DNA of 38,433 nucleotides from Didymodactylos carnosus. Taxonomy: Eukaryota; Rotifera; Eurotatoria; Philodinida; Philodinidae. Below are positions 1 through 11,900 of this stretch, piece by piece. Each line of letters begins with the position of its first letter. The stretch's first letter is position 1. The stretch spans positions 1 to 38,433 of the forward strand of contig CAJNOQ010000955.1 of assembly GCA_905250885.1 (NCBI GenBank). The letters run 5' to 3'. A model generated the notes under the pieces. The model saw only the letters and a list, made by a program, of their open reading frames with translations, did not search any database and was not told where the DNA came from. A program made the translations under genes and the position numbers.

Positions 1-360
1 ATGAACATTTAGGGCTTTTCTTGTAAACTCTATAACTTTGCAAAGAAAGGTCGTGTAGAGCTGGGAGATGCCTCGTTTTAATCAGAAATTTATGGACTAC
101 AATTACGCCTCATTAAGAAAGCTTTTGCTGGTTCTTTAGAGTTTCTCGAAAACTGGTTTTCCAGAAGACCGGTCTTTGAAGGCTTAGCAGCAGCATTCAT
201 GGTGATATTCGAAATCAGCATCATCGACTACCTATAGTGCACTCTGTTTCGTTGAAAAAGCGATTTATCAGTTGGGGTAATTCCCTCGTCAGTTTGAAAA
301 GAAAACTCATCCTTCAACTAGATCTCAAAAAAGTTCTTTATCTTGTTTATTTTATTTTAG

Positions 361-1663
361 ATGAATTTTGGTGTATTAAGAAAATGTTTCAATCATACTT
401 TATTACAAAAATGTTTATCTATTGAATCTTGTCGAAAACTTAATTCTACATGTACAGCTATTCCACTTGATCATCGTGGTTTAATTCATGTAACTGGTAA
501 AGATTCATCTCCTTTTTTACAAGGTTTAATAACGAACGACATTACATTTTTAAATGTCGAACATGAACATAAAACAAATGCACTTTACAGTATGATTTTA
601 AATGCACGTGGGCGTGTTCTTTATGATATGATTGTCTATCGGCCGATGACAGATGATCATTTAAACAATGATTATCTGCTTGAAGTATCGTTGAATGCTG
701 TAGCCGATATTATACGATTTTTTCGTAAACATAAACTTCGTAAGAATGTTGATTTAATCGACGTAACGCAATTATATCGTATTTGGTCTATATTTCCGAA
801 CGAACCGTATATGTGGAACAATTTAACGAATGAAGATGTACGAGAAAAATTAAATTTTAAAACACGTGATGGACTCATTATAGGTCATTCAGATCCAAGA
901 CACTATAAACTTGGCATACGTATTATTACCGAACGTCAGACAAATATTTCATCATTAACTGATAATTGTAAAGAAGAACAGAATATCACTTTATATAAAA
1001 AATGGTTATACAAAAATGGTGTTGCTGAAGGTACGGATGATATTCCATCGGCAGTAGCAATACCACTTGTAAGTGTATATCAAATACAGAAAAAGGAACA
1101 TGAGAAAGACTTAAAACAAAGTATAGAATTAAATTCGAAAAAAAAACCTATGAACAACCCGAGGTGACTTTCGTTTTCTCACTTAAATTACGCTATCGTT
1201 TGCTGTTTAGGAATATAATATTGTATTTTTAAATGGTGTATCATTCTCAAAAGGATGTTATATTGGTCAAGAATTAATTGCACGTACTCATCACACGGGT
1301 GTTGTCAGAAAACGAATTATGCCAGTTAAAATTGATAATTATGCTACTTTAGCCAATTCATTTTCTTCGACGCCATCAAATGATGTTGAAGAAAAATTAG
1401 ACCATGAAGTGGATGATGAAACAAATAAACAACATGAACTTTCAATTATCAATGTGAATACGAAACGTAGTGCAGGAAAATTGCGATCACACATCGAAAA
1501 TGAAGGGATTGCTTTGATAAGATTAAATGGATGGGATAATGAGTTGAGAATTCAAAATGGAGATGTCAGTATTAAACCGTACATTCCAAGTTGGTGGCCC
1601 CCATTAGATGAGGCAACAAAACTTGAAATGAGAATATTAGATCAAAAAGCAGTCAATAGTTGA
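361..1663 (+). CDS. IBA57: IBA57 homologue, mitochondrial Fe-S cluster assembly factor (2 exons)
   Basis: Two exons, 361-1068 and 1211-1663, flank a 142-nt phase-0 intron (GTAAGT donor after CCACTT, TTTAG acceptor), giving 386 residues. The N-terminal ~30 residues are basic and hydroxylated with no acidic residue before E22, as in a mitochondrial presequence. The folate-binding-type fold starts at about residue 37 (LDHRGLIHVTGKDSSPFLQG). Exon 1 ends in EGTDDIPSAVAIPL, and exon 2 carries the family signature KGCYIGQE with Cys near residue 252, then ARTHHTGVVRKR. In other eukaryotes IBA57 acts with ISCA1/ISCA2 to mature [4Fe-4S] proteins in the mitochondrial matrix; that role is inferred by homology. 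Reading through the intron would add a lysine-rich tail and a TGA at 1165, so the splice is needed to join the two halves of the conserved block. The ATG at 361 is preferred because the targeting peptide follows it directly. Confidence 0.95.
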
Positions 1664-2648
1664 AAGATTTTTTGTTTCCCGAACCTTTTGGTTAGAGTAC
1701 GTTATTTCTCAGTTATAAACGTTAGTGTTTGCCATAGTACATCCAGATAATCTCAGATTTAGCTGTATTATACTATTTCAAACTATGTTTTAATACGTAC
1801 AAAAGATAAAAATTTGATATAGGATGAGTTAATATTATCTGATCTTTATGAATTGAACAGCAGACTAACATTATGTTTTCTTTACCATCAGAATCTTTCT
1901 CGTATTTGAACAGAGAAAGATAGAGATTTCAAATTTGCATAGATTCGTATAGTAGAGTATGTTACTAGCATGAAAAATATAAGAGTATTTTTTAAATTAT
2001 CGATTGTTCGATGCGGTAGACCTAGGATTTGATTTTGATTCTTTCATAGGTAGAAAGTCACAATGTTACTACATATAAAAAGTTGTATGTTTCTATCACA
2101 AGTTATTTTCGGGAAAAGTCTGTTTCATATTTCAATAGATAATACGTATTGTTTGCGTAGACTATACATCTTCTCACTAACGTTAGAGTATCTACTCTCA
2201 TAAAGATCCTAGTGCTTTTTCTAACGGATAGGAAAACAATATGAGTTGATGTTGTTAAATTCATAAAGAACAGACAATATTAATTCGTTTTATACCAATT
2301 CTTTTCTGTCGAAACAGAATCTGTGCTCTTCGTTCTTTCTTGAACTTGAAAATATTGCACTTTAAACCTTCACGAAGCCCTATAGTTAATTATTACTGAA
2401 TTTCGGTAGCATTCTATAACTAGCTACTTGCAAGTTTTATGTTATCACTTTTAGACAGAATTAGATAAAAAGCAAGAAAAATAAACTTGAATATTCTTGG
2501 AGTTGTTAGTTACCTTTATTTATTTTTTGTTACATTTTTGTTTCATTATTTATTCAATAAAAAGTATACTTTGTTGGAACTTTACTAGCTTTTTTCTAAT
2601 CTGACGACAATCTGTTTCGTAATTCTTTTTGCTTTCTCTAGTCATTCA
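1664..2648. other. Intergenic region between convergent genes
   Basis: This 985-bp AT-rich stretch separates the stop of IBA57 (+) from the stop of the orphan gene (-). An AATAAA lies near 2556 but far from the IBA57 stop. No ORF, repeat family or RNA gene is recognisable. Confidence 0.6.
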
Positions 2649-5284
2649 TTATTTTTGACTACGTCCATTTTTTGAACGTTGTATTTTAATAGATTCATTG
2701 TTTTCAACTGTTTTATGTTCTCTCAAGGATGAACGATTTCTATTTTCTAATCGAGATGAATTATCGCTTTCATCGCTAGAGTTGCTGTAAATCGTATGTA
2801 AATCAGTCATGAGACACAAATTACCTAGTTTAAGTCATGATCACTCACCTGTCGCTTAACACTGTTGATTGCAGGTCTTTTATTGGTCGATGTTGATCAA
2901 CATCAATATCAACAAATGCATTATTATCTCTGGCACTGAAACGCGAAAGACTTGTTTTTTTAAATCATTGTGAAATAAAAAGTAATTGGTCGATTCTTAC
3001 CGAGTCATACGATTCGATGATTTGATTACTGATTGAGTTAATAACTTCTTTCGTTTACCACGTCTTCGTCGAACTAATAGTTCACCTGTTTTTTTTACCA
3101 ATATTTCACAGTGTTCATTCATATCAATCGTTTGTCCAATATTTTTTAATGTTTCGACGAGGCTACCAAGATTTTCAGCGATCCATGTGTTTCCTAATTC
3201 AGAAGAAGTACAAATTTATTATATAACTAATGAATGAATGATGATATATCTATACCTGACTTTCTCGCGTAGATGATACCTCCAGCGGAGAATAATGTTT
3301 CCATTTCTGGTGTGTAAACAACAGGAGTGGGAAAGCAGAGCGGTGATGGTGTAAAAGACTATAGGATAAAACAAAAACAAGCCAAGAGTGTACGAATTGA
3401 ATGACGAATGTTTTTACTGAACTTACTTTGCCTGAAGATAATCCGCAACCCATTGGTTTACCGGCACAAGCTGAATAATTCAAATTTGTGGGACAAAATG
3501 AAGCCGTAGGGGATGTATTTATACCCGATGTACAACTCTCTTGTCTGCCTGAACGAAATAATGAAATATGACATTAAGTAAACTATATGTTTATTCAGAG
3601 TATCTACCACCAACTGGATAACAGCAAGGTCCCACTGGATACTGCTGTTGTGCTTGATTTGCTGACCAATTTGGACATTGAATATATGTGTCTGTGAATG
3701 GGAGTCTTGTCATTCCTCCTCCATTATATATTGTAGCATTTGAATTAAGTGGTAAACGAATATTATTAGTTGGTGTAAATAATCTCGAATTTTGTCCATT
3801 CATTGCTACTTTCATAGGCATCGGTGGATTATAAACATTCGTTATTGGGTTCCTTTTATCAGAAATAAATCCTTCTCTACCACAACAGTTAATACCCTCA
3901 ATACGACCATTATTATTTTGTGACATTAATGTGACTGCACTATTCGATATTGCAGTTCCACTATTTTCTTCAAACTGATCTCTAGTATTTCCATTATTAT
4001 TATTATTATCCATATTTTCAATTTTTGGCGCATCTTTACGATTATGAGTTGACGTACTTTGGAACAAAAATGTATCAGTTAGTTGGACAGATGGAAATGA
4101 TCTATAACTATCATTGTTACTTAATATATTCAGTGGAGCGATTCCACCCAAAACATTCTTGTTATTTTTTATCTGTGACGTCCATGATTGTGAATAAGCA
4201 GAATCCATTGGTTTCACATTTTCATTTAATTTAAGATATTTAACATCAGTAAATGGTGTAGAAGAAATTGTTCCTCTAGTATTTAGAGAATTTGAATTGA
4301 ATGAACACAAATCATAGACGAGACTGTTCGACTGTAACAATGGTATTTGATTTTGAATAAGCGTAGATTTATTCTCTAGTTTTTGTTCATATATCTCTTC
4401 CAATTTCTTAACTCTTTGAGCTTCTATATGATTGTTATTGTTAACATTACTAGTTATCTTGTTTATTGAACTAAATGCATTCAATGATTCCGATAAATTA
4501 ATTAACTCAATACCAATACTTCGATTCAAAGATCGAATTTGTTCGATTTTTAAAAACTCTACATTCTAAATAGATACCAATTCGTTAGATGCAATAGTCT
4601 ATAAGGATAAATATTTTAGAATTCTCTATATAATAAAAAGAAATATTAAGAGGAAATTTTCAATGAGTAATAAGCTTAAAGATATGCATATCATAGTCTT
4701 ACTACTTATGCCATCAAAGAATCAATACAGTGTTTAAAATTCTTAGTAAACTTTCTAGTCTTCATTGTATCACAATGTTACAAAATTTCATTTTGAAGAT
4801 TTACTTTGATTTGTAATAAAAGATTATAAAAATAGTCGTTGATACATTTAAGATTTTTTATAATAGATGTGATATTTTGTAATTGTTCAGTTGTCTTAGA
4901 TTGTTGATATTGTTGAATAATTCGTTGTAAAATTTCATTTATTTTTTCAATACACGCTTGTATTTTTCTCCATGTTTTTATCGGATCAATTGAAATTATT
5001 TCAAATTGATTAAATAATATTTTAACTCTATTACACGATTGAAATTGTTCAATTAATTTTGATATTAAAATTTGAAATAATGATAATAAATGTTTAGCAT
5101 AATCCGAACGCAAATGAAATACATCGGTTAAACTTATCGATTCGGTTATAGTATTACTATTATTTTTATTATCTTTATCATCATTCAAATATTGTACATT
5201 CAAATAGGCATATAAATTCGATATGATATCTTGTAAAAATTGTGTCAGTTTATTACATGCTGTTTCAATTTGTTGATTTAACAT
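2649..5284 (-). CDS. Unrecognised 692-aa protein, helical N-terminus, Asn/Ser-rich middle, basic C-terminal module (7 exons)
   Basis: The seven-exon model keeps frame throughout: 5284-4805, 4565-3608, 3548-3427, 3358-3256, 3193-3001, 2935-2849 and 2784-2649. All introns are GT-AG, five of them 59-68 nt and the first 239 nt. The ATG at 5284 follows an in-frame stop. Residues 1-160 look alpha-helical (long I/L/Q/K-rich stretches such as LQDIISNLYAYLN). Residues ~161-480 are Asn/Ser/Gln-rich and probably disordered. The C-terminal third has cysteine/glycine patches (YSACAGKPMGCGLSSG), then a compact block GNTWIAENLGSLVETLKNIG followed by CEILVKKTGELLVRRRGK, and ends in a charged tail. I do not recognise the family; the compact block is the best search query. 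The first splice (4805 to 4565) has a weak donor (GTAAAT), so the two N-terminal exons could belong to different transcripts. A nuclear or cytoskeletal role would be a guess. Confidence 0.8.
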
Positions 5285-6227
5285 TATCAATTTAATCAAT
5301 TAGTAAAGAACAATCATCTTGATTATGAATTATTCACATATACACATTATTTATTTGTTAAGATTTAACTAAAAAACTATTTTTAAAACTCTAAAACATT
5401 AGATTAATTGTTATTATTGAGAAACTATTGATTCGATAATCAAAACAAAAAATTCGAGAAAAGCAGCAATTATTAATTAACCTTTTTTTCTTAATTGTGT
5501 ATTTATTGTCAACATGTGTCCTTAGTAACAATTACTATCCAGCTATTGTTTGCTTGGTTAGAAGATTGTCTAGCGTTACTATATATTTATATTTTGTCTA
5601 ATTTTAATAATTAAAAAGCACAAAATGATTTTACATAATTTTAATCATGTTTTAAAGGTAAATTATTAAACATTGTTATTGATAAACCGTTGTATATATT
5701 ATATTTTTTTTCTAATCTGAATTTATTATCTAAAATTTTTGTTCTCTGTGAGATGTTTCCCATTTGTTAAGAGTATAATATTTTTTCCACACTTTGCTGC
5801 TCGTACGGAAACAGCTGGTTTGTTGAACGATCTTATGTAATAGACGGGCGAATATGGTAACTTTTACGAAGAAATAACTTATTATCCAGCGCCATAGACA
5901 ATTGTAGACTTACTACTTACTACATTCTTTTCATTATTCAAAACTCAGGGTGGGTGTCAAGACTTTTGAAACAGAGAGTGAGCATACAAATTTCGGAGTA
6001 AATCATTCGGAGTGAAAAACTTTCATAATCAATATGGATAAGATGACATACAATGGTATATGCATACTCTGACCTTATATGTAATCAGATCTTCTTCGAA
6101 TACACAGTGAGTGTAGAAATTATTCATACAGCAACGAAAGTTTTCTTTAGGAGGTGAACATTTTCTCCAAGAAGGAGGCAAGTTAAATAAAAATTCTTTT
6201 TACATCGTTGGATAAAGCAAAACTGTG
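5285..6227. other. AT-rich intergenic region, upstream of the orphan gene
   Basis: No ORF of note and no recognisable repeat or RNA gene. It presumably contains the promoter of the minus-strand gene starting at 5284, but no TATA element stands out. Confidence 0.5.
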
Positions 6228-7116
6228 TACTCTATGGATACAAATTGATCGAATAATAGAAGCAAAAAAGTTAAACGATATTCGATTTAAAAGAGCTGGT
6301 GATCTTGACCTTCTATGCGATCCTGGTGTTAAATAAATTACTTAATTGGTTATAAGTTTAATTGGAATTACTTAATAAATTTTATATAATCTGATTTTTC
6401 TAATCAAGATTGATATTCATATGAATTTCAATTTCTTACAATACAATGTAAAGTTTTAATAGAAAATTTATGAAATTTATACGGTATTTTTTCATTAAAA
6501 TAAAAATTGTGTTTAGCTGGTAATTGAACATATAAATTATTTGGATAAAGTGTTGATTTAATTTTTATTTGTTTAACCATTTTATAGGATGAAATCAGTT
6601 TGTTAAAATAATATTGTTCGCAATAGTTTCTGTTTTCCGATTGATTTTCTCCTAATTCGATTTGAATTAGATCTTCACGAAATAGTGAATATATCCATGA
6701 ATAATTTCTAGTTTTATAAAGTTTTAAATATTCTTGAAATTGTTCTATATTCATATGAAATGGACCAAATAAATGTCATACAGTTGTATACAACTTTATC
6801 CAAATAATTTATATGTTCGATTACCAGCTAAACACAATTTTTATTTTAATGAAAAAATACCGTATAAATTTCATAAATTTTCTATTAAAACTTTACATTG
6901 TATTGTAAGAAATTGAAATTCATATGAATATCAATCTTGATTAGAAAAATCAGATTATATAAAATTTATTAATTAATTCCAATTAAACTTATAACCAATT
7001 AAGTAATTTATTTAACACCAAGATCGCATAGAAGGTCGAGATCACCAGCTCTTCTAAATCGAATATCGTTTAACTTTTTTGCTTCTGTTATTCGATCAAT
7101 TTGTATCCATAGAGTA
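6228..7116. repeat. Long palindrome, two ~324-bp arms around a 241-bp spacer
   Basis: The left arm 6228-6551 and right arm 6793-7116 are reverse complements with about six mismatches that I could count by eye (~98% identity). The left arm begins TACTCTATGG and the right arm ends in its complement. The arms carry no transposon-like terminal motif. The spacer and left arm encode a 108-codon minus-strand ORF whose 3' half is duplicated in the right arm on the plus strand. The low divergence implies a recent inverted duplication or ongoing gene conversion between the arms. The right end coincides with the left TA of the adjacent inverted-repeat element. Confidence 0.9.
6428..6754 (-). CDS. Unrecognised 108-aa ORF spanning palindrome spacer and left arm
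   Basis: The ORF has a true ATG start at 6754 and a stop at 6428. The composition is lysine, tyrosine, asparagine and isoleucine rich (for example LQLPAK-like and KIPYKFHKFSIKT segments) with no recognisable domain, signal peptide or membrane span. Its last ~38 codons lie in the palindrome arm and are repeated, with one visible substitution, in the opposite arm (6796-6917, plus strand). It may be the 3' part of a gene captured by the inverted duplication rather than an intact gene, and no splice sites were resolved upstream. Function is unknown. Confidence 0.3.
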   Translation of the reverse strand: MNIEQFQEYLKLYKTRNYSWIYSLFREDLIQIELGENQSENRNYCEQYYFNKLISSYKMVKQIKIKSTLYPNNLYVQLPAKHNFYFNEKIPYKFHKFSIKTLHCIVRN

Positions 7117-8296
7117 GGCTGGAGTAATTATAACCAGGCACAAACTTTTTCTCAGTATTTTACGAATGGTTAACTAATTTTTGGTCGGAGAAAAATGATG
7201 ACTACGCAGGTAGATACGTATGACTTTCAGCTATGCACTGATGTAAAAATTGTCTGCAAATTTACTACCGTTAATCAGTGCCATTCAATTTCCAGTGCGT
7301 TACTCCTACTTTTGAGGTAAAAAAGCAAAGTTGTCCAAAACACCTGAAACGCACATCAGTTGATTCAGTCTGTGATGCTGATTCCAAATATATTATTAGT
7401 TTTGCAAAAAAAAAAAAATGGAAGTTTAGCGGCAACGTTCTTATTTGAAATATAAAATGGGAATCGATCACAATCACATTTGGAAATCAGACGTTAAGAG
7501 TGTCGTTTAGAAAAAGAAAAGGTGCATCGAATAGAGGATGCTCTAATGTTCATGAATAGCTTAACTTTTTCTGGATGTCATTACTAATTAAGCTTCCAAC
7601 TTAATTACCAAAATAATATTGACAGGAAAAAGTTTTTGAAAATTGACAATTATTACTTTTTACACGAACAGACGATCAAAATATTTTTTCTCTCTTCCAA
7701 TCTTCACATTTAATAATAGATAATGGTCTTCTGAACATATTCTACCATGTGACTGGTGTGAAATGTTCAGAAGATGACTCTTAGGAAACCTATGGAAACA
7801 TTTTTCTCTTTATTTTGTGTGATTTGCACGGAGTGGTTATAATTACGCCAGTTCGTGTATATCGAAAAAAATTTGATTTCACTAACTTAATTTAACGATA
7901 AAGCTGATTGACTGGAAATTTATGAGATTGGATAAAGCTCGAAATTCTCTATACGATGGACTAATTTTTAATTGAAAAGGTGCAAGTCAACCGTTGGATC
8001 AAAGTTGATTCACATCGTCCAAGCCGTTTTTGCTGTGATGGTTATAATTCCCCCAGCGGAGTACGTTGACTGGTTATTATCACCCCAAATGGGGTAATTA
8101 TAACCATTTTAAGAGTAACGCACTGGAAATTGAATGACGAAACGAATTTGCAGACAATTTTTATATCAGTGCATAGCTGAAAGTCATATGTATCTACCCG
8201 TGTAGTCACCATTTTTCTCCGACCAAAAATGACTTAACCATTCGTAAAATACTGAGAAAAAGTTTGTGCCTGGTTATAATTACCCCAGCCTACTCT
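7111..8296. mobile_element. Non-autonomous terminal-inverted-repeat element (~1.18 kb, probable TA target duplication)
   Basis: Arms of about 190-200 bp (7111-~7312 and ~8108-8296) are imperfect reverse complements. The termini read TA-GGCTGG... and ...CCCCAGCC-TA, consistent with a TA target-site duplication of the Tc1/mariner type; that family assignment is an inference. There is no transposase ORF. The terminal motif GGTTATAATTACCCCAG, or close variants, occurs six times in both orientations: near 7119-7136, 7834-7850, 8038-8055, 8071-8086, 8089-8105 and 8271-8288. The internal copies may be transposase-binding sites or remnants of nested insertions. A smaller hairpin (TCTTCTGAACAT and its complement) lies at about 7728-7775. 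Confidence 0.8.
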
Positions 8297-8305
8297 AAAT
8301 CAACT

Positions 8306-8701
8306 GATATTGAAATACGACCATTTTTCATTTTTTCCATAGCAATTAAAACGTTTTCAAAATTATCCGTAGGTCAATCAGTTGCATCATTAACTGTAAG
8401 ACGTTTCATGAAGTAACTATTTCCTATTCTCTCTATATTTGATGCTATGCCTAAACTGATTTATCGCCATCTAGAACTTTTCGAACTTGGACGCTATTTT
8501 ATTGCGCAAACTCAGTCGCAGCAATCCCTTGAATATTTATCTATCGAAAGTTCTACTTGTCGTGAACTAGTTCATCTATTTCAACACACTCCTTATCTTC
8601 AGAGTCTTGCTATAGACAATACTAGAATCCATTTTAGTGAGGACCAACTATCATTTACTATTTCATCATTGGTCAAATTGCAGATATATACTCATGTATA
8701 A
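8306..8701 (+). pseudogene. F-box/LRR-like fragment, disrupted
   Basis: An open frame runs from just after the inverted-repeat element through an in-frame TAA at 8414-8416 to 8701. After the stop it reads MPKLIYRHLELFELGRYFIA, then SLEYLSIES and HTPYLQSLAIDNTRI, the style of leucine-rich-repeat-like tails in F-box proteins that are abundant in bdelloid rotifers (recognised by pattern, not by search). A possible donor follows CAT at 8698 (GTATAA), and an ATTTTCAG acceptor near 8776 opens a basic ORF to 8975 in the same phase. The internal stop, the lack of an F-box, and the element immediately upstream suggest a relic. It overlaps the antisense 3' end of the HECT gene. Confidence 0.45.
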
Positions 8702-8935
8702 ACTCTGTTAGACAAAGTACCAAGCAAGTAAAAGTAAAAATGTTACTCTGAAAAAGACCATATATCATTTTCAGTGTTCCATCAGACTGCTATTGAGTGG
8801 AATGTGTAACCAGAGAGCGTCATGTCAGTATAGAAGGTACCCCACTTTTTCTGCTTCCCTATTCAATATACTTTTTTTTGTAAAACCATTGATTCGAGAT
8901 AAATGCGGTTCAGTTCAAAGACGCAAACATATTAT

Positions 8936-11900
8936 TCAAATCAAAGTACATAGGCGGGAAACTCGTTTTGATTGAGATTCCGTTTCTTTCGCGTTAATCA
9001 CTTCTGTTACTAACTGTAATTGAAGTACTGTAGGCTGAGAATCAGTCAGTTGAATATCTTCTCTCTGCTGTTGAATGTTTTCAGACCAGTTGTTTAGTTC
9101 TAAAACAGGTACAAAATTCGACAATCACTCAATAGTAATATTTTGAACTTACCATGATGCCCTTCGTTTGCAGATGTTTGCTGTCGGATACTGTTACGTA
9201 TACTTTCAACGGTTTCTTCACCATTTTCAAGTGCGTTTTCAGTAAGCAATTGTTTGAGAAGAAGTGCCTCCACTTTTTCCGTACCTTCCATAATTGTTAA
9301 CTGTATATGTATGTTCAATTTGTCGAGAAAGCTACTGCACAATTCGTCGGCTCCAGATATCAGGTATTCCAACTGAACATATCCGAGTATCTGGATCCAA
9401 TTCAACGGAATAACCTGAAAAGACGTTAGAACGACTGTGAATTGATAGAAAGCTGAGATGTTCACTGCGTAAGCATAACGAAAAATTTGCCATTTTTTCT
9501 CATATTAACATATCTTAATATTTTCGTCAACTTTCTTATAGTGCTGCTCATCTACCTGTCTGAAACCTATCAACAATGCTTTCAGCTGTGCTTCTATTGG
9601 CTTTATAAAACGATGATGTATTAATAAACGAATGATATCGTCTTTATCATTAATGGAATCATTTGTCAATAATGTTTCTTCGCTAATTTCGTACATAATT
9701 AGTGTCTCGTTCAACTCAACCTCAGATTCAATGAGTTCTGTGCATTCTTGAAAGCGTTTTAAACGCAAATAAAATTTAAAATCCAGCAACGCCAATTCTA
9801 AATTATCCAATGTCAATGAATTTATCTGGATGAGTATATAATAGATGAGGGGAAACCCGGTTCGAATCTGTATAGCATGATTTACGGCCATGGCAATAAA
9901 ACGGCCTACAAAACTGGAAACACAAGAAAATACGACAGTCAATTTATACTTGGTACTCACATAAAGTCGAATAGCTTTTCAGATGAATTAGGACTGATTA
10001 GATTGTAACCATTATTCGTTCTCACAAATAAGTCGTGAGCAGGATTGTCAAAAATTTCCTTCGATAGAGAGGTAAACCATTTACATCGGCGCTCAGCTTG
10101 GCTGCTAGAGCGCTGATTTTGCTCTTAAATATTCAAATTAATTATATCAATAACTACAACATCAAAGTGCTGTACACACCGGTGAAAACAATTTCTAGCT
10201 GACGTCGTAATTCGAATGATTCCAGTTGCATTATCTGTTTGTAGGAATCATGAAATAAATTCTCAGTTGACACTTTCAAACGGAGTATTCCAAAAGTAAC
10301 ATTCAACATTATTAAGTCACGTAGATATTCCCACACCGATACATTCGATTCCGATTCTTCTTTGTGCTAGAAATAAAAGGATAGGGCGTTTTCAAAAGAT
10401 GATCATTACACTAAGCCAGGAATATCACAATGTCATTACACACAAGATGATTTATTTGAGATGGATAAACGAACCTTTTTATTTTTCGATATTTGCGCTC
10501 TATAGTTTTTTATCCCAGTGTCATGACATTGCTATCGTTGTCTCCCTTCTCTCAGTCTATTTTAAATAGATGCTTTTTGATGACTTAGTTCCCGAAACTA
10601 TCCTGTTTGAGAACTGATTCCCATAGTGTAATTTAGGTATCTAAGAGTGCAATCAAGTTTCTCCAGAAAGTCTTTTGGGGCTCTACAAAGGAAGTCCGAT
10701 TATTTATGAGTGAGTATTTAGTATAAGCGTCGATTGATTAAGCTTTTGTGATCGGACGATCAGCTTAAACGATTTTGAGAACTTGAGTAGTAGCATATAC
10801 AGAACCAGTAAAGTTTCGTATTGAAGCCATGAACCTCTCTCGTGATTAGCGAAATTAAAATCAGGTTTAGAGAAATTTGTTTTTATATGAGCATTATAGC
10901 GGTATACATCAGCAGGTATGTATATCGCTATAATGCTAAAATTTTCCTGCTTTGGGTTCTTCCCGCTTAATGACAGGTTCTTAAACTTTACTAGCTTAGT
11001 TTTCAATCGCTTTAAAAGTTTCAAGTTCAACCAGAAATTTATAATAGAAAAGAATTGGAATTCCAAAATGGTCTTATATTATTAGATGAACAAACAGTAT
11101 TTGCTCAAAATGCAGGTTATACCCCGAATCATAATCAGTATCTCAAGCTGCCGCAAACTATGTATATTATTAAAGGACGGGAAAAAACGGTTTCTGCTAG
11201 AAAATCGCCCAATATGATTTTGAGTGGAAATTATCGGAAATGCTTCCCTTTTCACTTCCCATTTACAAAAAATTCTTCCGGTGTCTTTGAAAAAAAATTA
11301 CGTTCCATTTTTCGCCACTAGTTCAACAAAAGCCGTTTACCTTTTCCCGCAAAGTTCTCGTCCGATTTCAAAATCCTTGAGCAAAGCGCAAATATAGCAA
11401 AACAGAGAATTTTCTGGGCTTCAAAATAAGCTACAAATAAGTCTTTCGAAAATATGCCCATACAAGACAATTGTCGAAATACTAGACAGATATCATCAAG
11501 TTTACCTATCTTAGTGCTTTAAACACTCCTTCAGTCATTTTTGTGCCATAATGAATAATTATATATTGTTCGAAAACATACCATTGGATAGCCCTAGCAA
11601 TTCTCTACAAAGAGAGCTGGTCCGAATATCCAGACAGGTATTGCCAGTCATTAAAGATATGTAAAAGAAGTGTTTGGATGTTATCTATGCAGTACAGTGT
11701 GTCATAATCACAAGAACTCCTTCGTTTTTTATTTTTCAGTAAAAGCTGGAACCAATCTGAATACTGTTTTGAATAGGCCGAAGATTTTTCTATCAGATGA
11801 GGTGCATATCGCCGTTTCATGGAAAAAGTTGATAATAGGTTTTCTAGAAAACCTGATCACTAGAAAACCAAGTCCTTGGTTTTTTATTACAAAATTTAGT

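Noticed and set aside
237-425. Small upstream ORF overlapping the IBA57 start
   Set aside because: Different frame from IBA57, no motif, and the IBA57 start is better supported by its presequence.
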